Shown here piece by piece: positions 20,101-27,962 of a stretch of 64,000 bases of DNA. Position 1 is the stretch's first letter, and each line of letters begins with the position of its first letter. The stretch spans positions 179,272-243,271 of the forward strand of contig JAPPNU010000071.1 of assembly GCA_028873695.1 (NCBI GenBank), read 5' to 3'. This DNA is from Gemmatimonadota bacterium (lineage in GTDB: Bacteria > Latescibacterota > UBA2968 > GCA-2709665). Under the pieces are notes generated by a model that did no database searches, was not told the DNA's origin, and saw only the letters and a list, made by a program, of their open reading frames with translations. The position numbers and the translations under genes are program-made.

Positions 20101-20281
20101 TCTCCACCTCTTCAGGACTCGCGCCCGGGTACGGAATCGAGACGATCACCCAGTTGAAGTCAATCTGCGGGTTCAGTTCCTGCGGCATGCTGACGAGACT
20201 CATGGCGCCAAAGCAGAACAGTCCGACCATGACCAGGTTCACGAAAACCGGATTTCGGACAGAGAATCTCGCTATCGACAT
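17165..20281 (-). CDS. RND-family multidrug efflux permease (AcrB-like)
   Basis: A 1038-residue inner-membrane proton antiporter of the hydrophobe/amphiphile efflux type. ARFSVRNPVFVNLVMVGLF begins TM1 and GIIVDDAIIVIENCHR in TM4 contains the paired Asp of the proton relay. Two large periplasmic loops and about 12 membrane segments fit the family. Last gene of a complete tripartite pump, 45 bases after the adaptor gene. Confidence 0.93.
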   Translation of the reverse strand: MSIARFSVRNPVFVNLVMVGLFCFGAMSLVSMPQELNPQIDFNWVIVSIPYPGASPEEVESLIVEPVEAEIHDLDKLDELQSSAGEGLALFLIKFEDMSESEFREIYTDLKARIDRVDLPEEAEDPDVDDFDSGDFLPILTVNMAYTIPEENAQIVAEDLEEDLKNISGVARSQVSGLPEREIWIEVDPTRLTARGLSVLDVVRALQARNLNVPGGTLTYRAKEYAIRSLAEYRSVDEIRETIIRAAPRGETVRIRDVARVKDRREEPRVLSRLNGEPSITFSLSKTTDANTNDVILAVKETVSRYEERVPDGISFSFTDDNSVYINRVIDALRNNAVTGMILISLVLWLFLGSWNAFLATLGIPISFFITFILLSFSGYTINGSTLFAMVMVLGIIVDDAIIVIENCHRYRLRGRSASESAILGTDEVTKPILSSVGTNVAAFLPLILLPDVMGKFMRVIPLTFALALAASVFEAFVLLPSHYAEWTRRSNAHKRGEQPFFRRLRRIYGRLLVRTLRRRYWVIGCLVAVLAGAVMLIPLLGVDFYSGEEFDAFKVLIKFPEGTSLDESDRVTRAYEAEALRLSDEDVAGVVTNVGLLQSNTEWVTRKNVSQVIVQLKPREARTRMSDDLIAVLRERTEHIAGPTSVVFEKFTGGPPEGKPISVKVQGRYLDRMKEAALALQDSLRRIPGTLEVTDDFPPGKDAIRIEVDEVRAALYGFSAQEVALNVRYAFDGVEATKFRDGDEEVGVIVQYDRKDRSAVEDVLNVQVTNSSGSTVALRDMVSFSIGPGRTQIQRFDQKRTIFVTGEIDESETSLDRINARMLEIFPSIEAHYSDVSFVIGGEFTDFMEAFEDIAALFAISLILMFVILGSQFNSYAQPLVILTAVPFAIIGALLGLLISRNPFSLTALFGFVGLAGIVVNDAIVMVAFINRRRRRDGSVTNIWRSIVNAGRLRLRPIILTSVTTISGLLPMAIGIGGKSALWSPLANVILFGLLVSTILTLFVIPCFMAALDDIKRERKKARRREPVKSTMPIDYR

Positions 20282-20326
20282 ATCAGGAATGCCTCACGTA
20301 TCAACACTTTCTGACGGCCCAGACTG

Positions 20327-21436
20327 TCACCTCGCGGCGCGAACGGTCACGCGGGTTGCCGTACCCAGGCGGTTCATGCCCGCCACGACAATCGAATCCC
20401 CCTCCTCGATGCCCGCTTCCACCGCGACGTGGGCGCCGAAGGTATCCCGCGTTTTCACCTCGCTGAGCCGCGCGATGCCGTCCCGGATCCGATAGATGTA
20501 CTCCTTGTCTTCCCTGGCGACCACCGCGTTTCCGGGAACGACGAACTGCAGACCCGAGCCCCTCAGAATCACGCGGCAACGGGCCGCCATTCCCCCGCGA
20601 ATCGTCATGCCGGGCGTATTGGCCAGGTGGACTTCCACGGGGAACGCGCCCGTGGCCTCTTCGGCCTGGGGGGAAACGTAACGGACGTACCCATCGAACG
20701 TGAGGCCACCCAGCGCGTCGACGGTGATGCGTACGGATCCGCCCGGCGTGACGCGCCCGATGGCCGGCTGCGGGATGCCGAGCTTGATCTTCATCGTCGT
20801 CAGATCGACCACCCGGTAGGCGGCCTTACCCACCGACGTCATCGCGCCCAGTTCGACGTGCTTCCTGGATATCCGTCCGTCGATCGGGCTGGTCAGCCGC
20901 GTGTCTTCGAATCCCTTCCGGGCGCGGCTCAGTTCCGCCTGGTTCGATTTCAGTTCGGCTTCAGCGGATTTGACGGCGAACCGCGAGGTCTCGAACGCCA
21001 GCTTTGAAATGTCCCCCGCGTCGAGGAGTTGACCGTCGCTCTCGAAATTCAGGCGCGCGATCTTCAGTTTGTTCCGGGCGGAGAGGACCTGCGCCTTCGC
21101 GTGTTCCAACCGGCTTGCGGCCACGCGGTCGTCGATCACGGCGAGGGTATCGCCCGCCGACACACGATGCCCGACGTTGGCCCGTACGCGGACCAGGCGG
21201 CCGCCGGTTTCGGCAACCACGTCCACCGACCGGTGCGGCGCGATCACGCCCGTAACCTCGATCGCCTCCTCCACGTGTTCCTGACGCACGACCCTGGCCC
21301 GCACCGGAACCGTCCGCAGCGAATCCGCGTCCGTTTCGGTCGACCCGCCCGCATCGGAGTCCTCCCGCGGCCCACACGAAATCACGAAGAAGCAAAGCGC
21401 GAGCATGGCGAAAACCGCTGTATCCCTGTATCTCAT
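20327..21436 (-). CDS. RND efflux periplasmic adaptor (membrane-fusion lipoprotein)
   Basis: A 369-residue lipoprotein: the signal segment ends in FFVISC, a lipobox with lipidated Cys at about 21. Residues 50-300 show the adaptor layout: a barrel-sandwich half (VIAPHRSVDVVAETGGRL), an alpha-hairpin, and a second half (TSPIDGRISRKHVELG). It bridges the inner-membrane permease and the TolC-like channel. Its ATG overlaps the upstream TolC-family stop by four bases. Confidence 0.9.
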   Translation of the reverse strand: MRYRDTAVFAMLALCFFVISCGPREDSDAGGSTETDADSLRTVPVRARVVRQEHVEEAIEVTGVIAPHRSVDVVAETGGRLVRVRANVGHRVSAGDTLAVIDDRVAASRLEHAKAQVLSARNKLKIARLNFESDGQLLDAGDISKLAFETSRFAVKSAEAELKSNQAELSRARKGFEDTRLTSPIDGRISRKHVELGAMTSVGKAAYRVVDLTTMKIKLGIPQPAIGRVTPGGSVRITVDALGGLTFDGYVRYVSPQAEEATGAFPVEVHLANTPGMTIRGGMAARCRVILRGSGLQFVVPGNAVVAREDKEYIYRIRDGIARLSEVKTRDTFGAHVAVEAGIEEGDSIVVAGMNRLGTATRVTVRAAR

Positions 21437-22854
21437 CTTGACTCCACGAGTTCCTCGACCAGATCGTCGAGGCCGCCCATCAGGTAGCGCAACTCGATCA
21501 CCGCCGAGGTGAGGTCGAACTGCGTCGTGATCTCCTGCAATCTGGCATTCTGCAGGTTCAGCTTCGCATCGATGACGTCCAGGTTCGATACCCGCCCGAG
21601 TTCCTTCTCCCGTGAGACGATCCGGTAGTTGTTCTCGTTGAACGCCAGGCTGGTTCCGATCAGTTCACGCTGGGTCTTCAGATTGACGATCCGATTGACC
21701 GTCTCGCCGAGCGCCTGCCGCGTTTCGTCGACCAGGTCGGAGAAGCGTGTGTCCTGGGCGTGGTAACTGAATTGCGCGGACTTCAGTCGCGACAGATTGC
21801 GGAACCCCGTGAAGAGCGGTAACGACAGATTGAGCATAACCGTCGAAGGTCTGTAGTCGTCCAGCGCCAGCGTATCGTTTCTCCGCCAGGCCGTGGAGAA
21901 GCTGAGGGACACGTCGGGCAGATAGCTGGAATACTGCCCGCGGTAGACCAGCCGGCTGCGTTCGCGGTCCTGTTCGGCCGCCGCAAGCATGGCGTTTCCG
22001 TTCACCAGCGTCCGGCTGTCCACGCCCGCGAGCCCCCGGATTTCCGCTTCGGACAGGCCTGCCACCCGCGTCACCTCCGCCCCGATCCGGTCGGGGACCC
22101 GGTCGACCAGCGCATCGGCGTGCAGCGTGCGGAGGTTGAGCAGCCGGCGCAGGCGGACCGTCGCATCCTGCAACGCGGACTCGCCCGCGGCCACGCTGCT
22201 CTTCTTCTGCTGGTGTTCCACCTGCCATCGCAGCAGGTCCAGCTTCGAATATCTGCCCGCGAGGTGCATTCTCTCGGCCCGCTCGACGTTCAGCCCGGCC
22301 AGGACGAGGAATTCACGCTGCAGTTCGAGCATCGCGCCGCGTTTCAACACTTCCAGGTAACCTGAAGTGACCTGGAGCAGGATCCGGTTTCGTATGGCCT
22401 CCCGGGTCCGTTCGGCCGCGGCCTGTCCGGTGGTTGCAACGGATACGCCGTTGATCAGCTCCGCGTCGAAGATGGGAATATGCGCCTGGAACGACGAGTA
22501 ATAGGAGGTGCGGAACGCCACCCTCGGCACGGGGATCTCCGGTGGGAAATACCTGGAAAAGTCCCGCTCCGCCAGCGTCTGCTCGTCAATCCGGGTGACC
22601 TCGGTGTTGAAGCTGAACCGTGGCGCGAACTGCGACCACGCGTTCCGGCGGTCCCAGTTCGCCTGTTCCGCCGCAAACCTGGCGGCCTGCAACTGGCGGT
22701 TGGCCGAGAGGGCCTGCCTGAGACACGCTTCCAGCGTCAACCGGGACCCGTCCGCCGGACCCGCTTCGCAGGGAACGGCGGAAAGACATAGGACACCGGC
22801 CACGACGAGAACGCACGGCCGGCGATCGAGAACAGATTTCATAGAGGACTCCAT
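21433..22854 (-). CDS. TolC-family outer-membrane efflux channel protein
   Basis: A 473-residue outer-membrane factor with a signal peptide. Two repeats of long helices are visible (LTLEACLRQALSANRQLQAA and the C-terminal ELGRVSNLDVIDAKLNLQNA). First gene of the channel-adaptor-permease operon. An internal Met four codons in (22842) is an equally good start. Confidence 0.9.
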   Translation of the reverse strand: MESSMKSVLDRRPCVLVVAGVLCLSAVPCEAGPADGSRLTLEACLRQALSANRQLQAARFAAEQANWDRRNAWSQFAPRFSFNTEVTRIDEQTLAERDFSRYFPPEIPVPRVAFRTSYYSSFQAHIPIFDAELINGVSVATTGQAAAERTREAIRNRILLQVTSGYLEVLKRGAMLELQREFLVLAGLNVERAERMHLAGRYSKLDLLRWQVEHQQKKSSVAAGESALQDATVRLRRLLNLRTLHADALVDRVPDRIGAEVTRVAGLSEAEIRGLAGVDSRTLVNGNAMLAAAEQDRERSRLVYRGQYSSYLPDVSLSFSTAWRRNDTLALDDYRPSTVMLNLSLPLFTGFRNLSRLKSAQFSYHAQDTRFSDLVDETRQALGETVNRIVNLKTQRELIGTSLAFNENNYRIVSREKELGRVSNLDVIDAKLNLQNARLQEITTQFDLTSAVIELRYLMGGLDDLVEELVESR

Positions 22855-23330
22855 AGATAAACAATCAACAGTCAGCGTTCACCCGTCAGCCGACTCCATT
22901 CGCCATCGGACGGGCGCCCACAAGGGACGCCCCTACATCGTGGTGTGGCGTGAATCAAAATTGAAGCTGCTTGATCCGGCACCGCGAACTGCTTGATCCC
23001 GTAACGCGAACTGGTAGTTCGCGACACAATCGCTGATCCGTTGAACATCCTCATTGCGCGGAACTGCGTACGGTCCTTTGATGTAGGGGCGGTTTGCGAA
23101 CCGCCCGTGCATGATTCCCGAGCTTACGGTCGCTGGCGAAGATTGAACAGGAACAACCAGCGTCCACTTGGCGAATAGCTGCGACGTGGTAGTATAGCAG
23201 GATCGGGTCGCAAGGATCAATGGCGCTTGGAGAAGTCTTTGGGGAGGGGAAGCAGGAGGCGAGGGGCGGCAAAGTACGACAAGACCTGTCGAATTGCTGT
23301 TCTGGCAGGCTGTTGAAAACATTATTGATG
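22855..23330. other. Intergenic region with short palindromic repeats
   Basis: No gene seen. It contains phrases such as GGGCGCCCACAAGGGACGCCCC and GGGGCGGTTTGCGAACCGCCC that form short hairpins, typical of intergenic filler repeats. Confidence 0.5.
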
Positions 23331-23519
23331 CTAAGAACTATTGCTGTTCGAGTTTTCCGTCGTTTTGTTGTGAGATTCTTTCCTGCTTGCATACACTCTT
23401 TGAGCAAGTTCCTCTGCGGTGGGAGGTGGGTCTTCCTTAAGTGCGGCATCGAGTATCTGACCTATTTCCCGGTCCCTTTCCTCCCGTCCTATCTGTTTCA
23501 TTGCTTGTCCGTAGAACAT
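23331..23519 (-). CDS. Small hypothetical protein, 62 aa
   Basis: A hydrophilic, highly charged protein with a central EERDREIGQILDAALKEDPPPTAEELAQRV helical stretch; no family recognised. The frame opens at 23555 with a TTG that lies inside the -10 region of a good promoter, so ATG 23519 (behind GGAG-CTCAAGGAC) is the plausible start. The presence of a consensus-like promoter and a ribosome site is the main reason to call it a gene. Confidence 0.45.
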   Translation of the reverse strand: MFYGQAMKQIGREERDREIGQILDAALKEDPPPTAEELAQRVYASRKESHNKTTENSNSNSS

Positions 23520-23544
23520 GTCCTTGAGCTCCAAATATTCGTAA

Positions 23545-23573
23545 ACAGTACACAACAGGATTCATCTTGTCAA
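23545..23573 (-). promoter_or_regulatory. Sigma-70-like promoter in a dispersed repeat, copy 1
   Basis: On the minus strand TTGACA (23573-23568), 17-base spacer and TACTGT (23550-23545). The promoter and its upstream flank match 54498-54545, about 31 kb away. Confidence 0.6.
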
Positions 23574-23922
23574 GTGCATATGTTGAATTTGGGATAAGGG
23601 GTAGGCAGGATCCGGCGGGCGGGGAAGCAGGGAACGATTTGCGTTCATCTGCAGGTTTCGTTAGCGGCCGATTGTTGGTTAAAGGTGCGTCCAATTGTCG
23701 GTTAAGAGAGCGTCCATTTGTCGAATGACTGCGAACGGTGAATCCCAATCGCTCCCACAATTCGCTCAGCGGCACCGCGAGCATGCGCTTGTCCGCAAGC
23801 GGGAGACAATCGTAACCGTCAAGAAAAGTGTCTGTCTACGTCGCCCTCCGGCTGACCTCGACGCGGCGTGCCGGCATAACTTCGTTTAGCGCAACGGCCA
23901 GCCGTAGCCCGGATGGACTTTT
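23574..23922. other. Intergenic, no gene seen
   Basis: Holds the upstream part of the promoter repeat (23574-23595) and otherwise featureless DNA before the convergent end of the aminotransferase gene. Confidence 0.4.
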
Positions 23923-25053
23923 TCAACGGGCTGCTATGATCGCGACCGCTTCAACCAGCGTATCCAGCTCCGGGTCGCTGGTGTAGAACGCCACCGAAAT
24001 CCGCACGCCGGAAGGTTCGTTGATGTTGGTCGCCCGCTGGGCGATTTGCCAGCGGTTCCGGAGGGCGTCAGAGACTTCGTTCCCTTCCATTCCCTCGACA
24101 GAGAATGCGACGATGCAGGTCCGGGTTTCGGCGTGGCGCGAGCCGATAATCCGCACGCCGGGAATGGCGTCCAGGCGTTCGCGCAGCGATTCCGCCTTTC
24201 GTCCCGCCTCCGCGGCGATGGGCTGCGGCCCGCCGATGCCGGCCAGGAAATCGAGACCCGCGCCGAGACCCAGGTAGAGCACGCTCGCCGGCGTTCCCAT
24301 CTCGTACTGCCGGGCCGTGCCATCGGGCGCGTGCGGTCGCCGCAGCGGCTTCAAGAATTGCTGCGCGTCCCTCCTCACATAGAGAAAGCCGGTACCTTTC
24401 GGCGAGAGCAACCACTTGTAGCCGTTGGTGGCGTAGAAGTCGCAGCCGATTTCATGCAGGTCCACCGGAAACTGCCCGAGGGCCTGGCAGCCATCCCAGA
24501 GCGTGAAAATGCCGCGGGCCCGCGCCAGCCCGCAGATCTCGCGGGCGGGCAACCGGGTCCCCCAATCCGTCGTGACATGACTGAAACAGATCAGGCGGGT
24601 ACGCGGGGTGATCGCTTGTTCCACACGGTGCAGAAATAGGTCTTTATCCGGGTCGATTTCGACCACTTTGACGATCGCCCCTTCACGGTCCGCCAGACCC
24701 TGGGCGGCGTCACGGGGTACCGGATGTTCCTCATTGGTAATGAGAACCTCGTCTCCCGGTTGCCACCGCAGCCCACCGAGTACCATACCGTAACCCTCGC
24801 CGGTGCTCATCGTCAATGCGATTTCCCCTGCATCGGCTCCGAAGAAGCCGGCGATTTTGGCCGGCAATTCGTCCTCTACCTCTGCCATTGCGGTGTACCA
24901 GTCGCCCGTACTGACACTGCCGCTGCGCAACTGCTGATAGCCCTCGGCGACCGCCTTGTTCACGCTGGCCGGCGACAGTCCGATTCCAGCGGTGTTCAGG
25001 TAAACGCCGTGTTTCAGGCCCGGTATCTGGCTGCGAATCCACGCGATATCCAT
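23923..25053 (-). CDS. Class V aminotransferase (cysteine-desulfurase/isopenicillin-N-epimerase-like)
   Basis: A 376-residue fold-type I PLP enzyme. YLNTAGIGLSP is the N-terminal substrate loop, SHVTTDWGTRLP the cofactor region, and CDFYATNGYKWLLSPKGTGF contains the Schiff-base lysine. No Cys loop equivalent to IscS/SufS is evident, so a desulfurase of those classes is unlikely; epimerase, lyase or aminotransferase activity fits better. It stands alone, flanked by repeat-rich gaps. Confidence 0.83.
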   Translation of the reverse strand: MDIAWIRSQIPGLKHGVYLNTAGIGLSPASVNKAVAEGYQQLRSGSVSTGDWYTAMAEVEDELPAKIAGFFGADAGEIALTMSTGEGYGMVLGGLRWQPGDEVLITNEEHPVPRDAAQGLADREGAIVKVVEIDPDKDLFLHRVEQAITPRTRLICFSHVTTDWGTRLPAREICGLARARGIFTLWDGCQALGQFPVDLHEIGCDFYATNGYKWLLSPKGTGFLYVRRDAQQFLKPLRRPHAPDGTARQYEMGTPASVLYLGLGAGLDFLAGIGGPQPIAAEAGRKAESLRERLDAIPGVRIIGSRHAETRTCIVAFSVEGMEGNEVSDALRNRWQIAQRATNINEPSGVRISVAFYTSDPELDTLVEAVAIIAAR

Positions 25054-25341
25054 GGGCTGTCCTTTCTTTCTGACTACCGCTCCGACATGCCCCGCGATGG
25101 CGCCTGCCGCGTCGAACCCCCACCGCGTCGGGACGTTTTCAATGAAGAAGCGCCGTCCAACGACAAACCGAGATCAAGCCGCCTGGCGGAGGCATTCGAT
25201 ACCGGCTGTCGCGCAATCACTCCCGCCTTGAGGGGAGTCGCAGAACCTGGTAAAACCCGGATATCACGACACCGGCCACGAGCGCCCTGCGACCGAAGGC
25301 AATCTGCCCTCGATCGCGACGTGATCCACCAACATCCGGAG

Positions 25342-25360
25342 CGAGGGCATCCTGCCCTCG
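25342..25360. repeat. 19-bp palindrome CGAGGGCA-N3-TGCCCTCG, copy 1
   Basis: A perfect 8-bp stem with a 3-nt loop. The same arms occur at 25464-25482 and 62071-62089. Confidence 0.8.
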
Positions 25361-25463
25361 AACCACGCCTCACCCGTCAATGTCCGCACGAGGGGATTGT
25401 TGCTTGCTTTGCATTCGAAATCATATCAGAAATGAAGGCGCCAGGGCCTCGCGAATCAGCCGT

Positions 25464-25482
25464 CGAGGGCAGGATGCCCTCG
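25464..25482. repeat. 19-bp palindrome, copy 2
   Basis: Same arms as 25342-25360 with loop GGA. Confidence 0.8.
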
Positions 25483-25610
25483 CTCCCGGGAACTCCGATT
25501 CGCACGACTGCTCCATTGCCAGTCTTCGAGGGAACTCCCTGGCGCGGCTTCGCTGTATTCAACCGCAACCAAATGGATGAAAGTCAACGCGCCAGCCCGT
25601 TCAATGGGCC

Positions 25611-25965
25611 AATCACTCCCCCCTTGAGGGGGAGTCGCAGAAGCCGAGCCGTCCTCTGCTTGCGCTGCCTGCACTGAGCTTGTCGAAGTGGCCTGTCGAA
25701 GCAAGCTTTTCGAAGAGTCCGGCGATGGGTCGAAGTGCTGCTGTATAGCGGGCATTTCGACAAGCTCAATGACCACGCGTTTTTGGGGTCATTGGACGTC
25801 ATTAAACCGCCGTTGGGAGACCCATAACCTGCCCAGTGCCGGTCCCTGGGCCTGCTTGCTTTGAGCTTGCCGAAATGTCGAAGGCGCTGCCCTGAGCCGC
25901 CGCCCTGAGCCTGTCGAAGGGTTGCCGAAGGGGCCCGGCGAAGGCTGATGCGGTGGCGGGATTGC
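25611..25965 (+). repeat. Composite palindromic repeat, copy B (expanded)
   Basis: The 5' module lies at 25611-25650 and the 3' module (GGCGAAGGCTGATGCGGTGG) at about 25937-25956. Between them several TGTCGAAG/CTTCGACA half-palindromes are duplicated, making this copy about three times longer than the others. Confidence 0.65.
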
Positions 25966-26012
25966 AAAACCACACAGTATGCATACAACAGTCAGGTCGG
26001 ATGCCGGAACCT

Positions 26013-26249
26013 TCAGGCGAGGGCGGAAAACTCGTAAACCAGGGTCTCAATGGTTCGAACGGGACGACAGCGTTCCCACACCACTTGCTGTAAGCGCTCG
26101 ACGGTCTCAGGTGAGAAGTGCTTCTCGCCTGTCTCGACGTTGACTCGCGCAGGGACGTTTTCGATCAGGAAGAGCCGCCCATCGAATTCGATGTGATAGG
26201 GTACCTTTTCTTCGACCAGCGTCTCGTTCCATCTGCTGTCGTCAGTCAT
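26013..26249 (-). CDS. YgiT/MqsA-like small protein without zinc finger, 78 aa
   Basis: The core FLIENVPARVNVETGEKHFS followed by PETVERLQQ matches the C-terminal part of YgiT-type proteins (MqsA N-terminal region), but the CxxC pairs that bind zinc are missing. The ATG at 26249 overlaps the stop of the upstream AlbA_2-family gene by four bases (ATGA), so the two are translationally coupled. The upstream extension of the frame is shadow sequence of that gene. Function unknown; an antitoxin-like or accessory role is an inference from the family. Confidence 0.65.
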   Translation of the reverse strand: MTDDSRWNETLVEEKVPYHIEFDGRLFLIENVPARVNVETGEKHFSPETVERLQQVVWERCRPVRTIETLVYEFSALA

Positions 26250-27778
26250 CGCTCTCCCAACTCCGCCAGAAGCTGCCGTCCCTTGTCCGTCAACCGGTAT
26301 TTCTGCTTGCTGCTGGTCGGTTTGTCCGGCACGGTCATTTCCAGCCAACCCGCTTCCATTAGTGGCTTAAGGTAGTTTGCCCGGAAAGTCTTCCGGTGTT
26401 TCAATTCAAGGAACTCCATAATCTCATTCGCAAAGCGGGATCGCCTGCAATGCCAGACAACTTGTGCGGTGACTTGTGCGGTCAGGTCCTCCAGGGCGTC
26501 CGAAAGTATATGTAACATATTGTCCGAAAGTGTGTTAGAGTCTTCTTGCAGATTTCTGTCAACTTGTGCGGTGACGTGGCGCCGACCTGGTGCCGGCCTG
26601 GCGCCGACCTGGTACAGACCTGGTGCAGACCTGTCATCAGCCACCTGCAGGGACTCGGTCACCGGCCGCCTGAAGGTCGTCGTCACCCACGACTCGGACA
26701 CGTCGATCAGCGGTTCAGCCACACCGTGTTCGCGGCACAGGTCCCGGATACGCCGGATGCCGGAACCGATCCTCTCCACCGCGTCTATGCGGTGCAGGAT
26801 GCCGAACAGCAGTGGATTACGTGGAATACGCTTCACACCCAAATCCGCTTCCGTCATGCCGGCGGGCAACCCACCCGGGCTTACGATGTCCAGCCGGTCG
26901 CTGAACAGGTAAATCTGTACATTGGCGGTGGATCTGTAGTCGCGATGGGCCAAAGCGTTGACTACCGCCTCGCGAATGGCCTCTTCGGGCAATTCCGGGC
27001 GCTCCTCCCTCCTAACGCGCTTAATGATGTACTCCACGTTAATTTTGGAGAGAATCCAGGTCATCACGTCTTCTATCATCGAATAGACGTCACCGTGGAA
27101 GTCGCGCCTGTCCAGAATGCGCACCTTGTCGGTGCCCATGAACAGGGCGCACGCGACGTCGGCGCTGACGTTGAACTTTCGGATGTCGCGGGCCAGCAAC
27201 CAGGCGCCGGCGTGTGTCATGCGGCCATCTTCATCCATCAGGTGCAGGTTACGGAGCGCGGTCTCCGGATCCATATCCTCGGGAATCCTGGCGCGGCGCT
27301 GAAATAGCGACCAGTTCTCTTCATCAAGGTCTCTATCCAATGAAAACTTGTCGCACACGGTTTCATCGAAATGGATCAGCCCTTCTTTATAGAAAAACTC
27401 CCGGATTTCCTCGCGCGACATCTGCTGACTGCTCGCCCCTTCGCGGACGAAAAACTTCCCGCCGAAAGAGTAGGGCTTGCTGTGCTGCGCGGGTACGGTT
27501 ACACAGAGTACGGCATCCACGCTTTCGATCTCCACCGCGATGGGCGGCTCAGCGCTACGGGCAATCGTCTGGACCTGGGACTTCAAGCGGTTGTGGTTCG
27601 AAACACCGCAGATTCCGCCGTCGTCGGCAATGCCGATCAGGATCACGCCTCCCGTGGCATTGGCAAAGGCGCATATCTCACGTCCGAGATCGGAAGTGCC
27701 CGAGCGCTTGAACTCAATGGTATAGCCTTCGCCAAGAGCGGTCAGGTCAGAGAGATGTTTTTCGTCAATATTGATCAT
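26246..27778 (-). CDS. Schlafen-AlbA_2 / divergent AAA-4 (RecG-like) ATP-binding regulator
   Basis: A 510-residue protein. Residues 15-130 are a Schlafen AlbA_2 domain (TIEFKRSGTSD, AFANATGGVILIGIADDG). Residues 240-370 are the associated HATPase_c_4-type domain (EEAIREAVVNALAHRDY, ERIGSGIRRIRDLC). A low-complexity linker at about 385-410 is encoded by tandem CCTGGTGC-like repeats. The last 80 residues form a winged helix (LTDKGRQLLAELGER). Proteins of this kind are proposed DNA/RNA-binding regulators and occur in accessory and defence regions. No strong ribosome site at 27778. Confidence 0.8.
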   Translation of the reverse strand: MINIDEKHLSDLTALGEGYTIEFKRSGTSDLGREICAFANATGGVILIGIADDGGICGVSNHNRLKSQVQTIARSAEPPIAVEIESVDAVLCVTVPAQHSKPYSFGGKFFVREGASSQQMSREEIREFFYKEGLIHFDETVCDKFSLDRDLDEENWSLFQRRARIPEDMDPETALRNLHLMDEDGRMTHAGAWLLARDIRKFNVSADVACALFMGTDKVRILDRRDFHGDVYSMIEDVMTWILSKINVEYIIKRVRREERPELPEEAIREAVVNALAHRDYRSTANVQIYLFSDRLDIVSPGGLPAGMTEADLGVKRIPRNPLLFGILHRIDAVERIGSGIRRIRDLCREHGVAEPLIDVSESWVTTTFRRPVTESLQVADDRSAPGLYQVGARPAPGRRHVTAQVDRNLQEDSNTLSDNMLHILSDALEDLTAQVTAQVVWHCRRSRFANEIMEFLELKHRKTFRANYLKPLMEAGWLEMTVPDKPTSSKQKYRLTDKGRQLLAELGER

Positions 27779-27787
27779 TTTCAGTTT

Positions 27788-27962
27788 TCACGCCGGGTGA
27801 TCGGTGATGAATCTTTGTACGAAGTTGTGAGCATCATTCACATCCTCGGCGGTAATGTTCGAAGCCTTGCCGTGGGCCGCGTCGTTGCGCAGATCGCCGA
27901 TGGATTGGATGCGTCGCCAGGCCGATTGACTGTGCAGTTTGTACCGAAGGCGGTTATCGGCC
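27788..27962 (-). pseudogene. C-terminal fragment of a HEPN-like protein
   Basis: About 55 codons ending in IGDLRNDAAHGKASNITAEDV and a normal stop at 27788. RNDAAH fits the HEPN RNase motif R-x4-H. No upstream part is present: the fragment abuts the stop of the DUF4238-like gene at 27963. A truncated remnant. Confidence 0.55.

Larger units (their letters stand above)
25054..26012. other. Repeat-rich intergenic region
   Basis: No intact gene. At 25110-25170 a stretch resembles the middle of the downstream YgiT-like gene (shared GGGACGTTTTC and following bases), probably a decayed copy. A partial composite repeat lies at 25214-25247, palindromes at 25342-25360 and 25464-25482, and an expanded composite repeat at 25611-25965. 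Confidence 0.6.
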
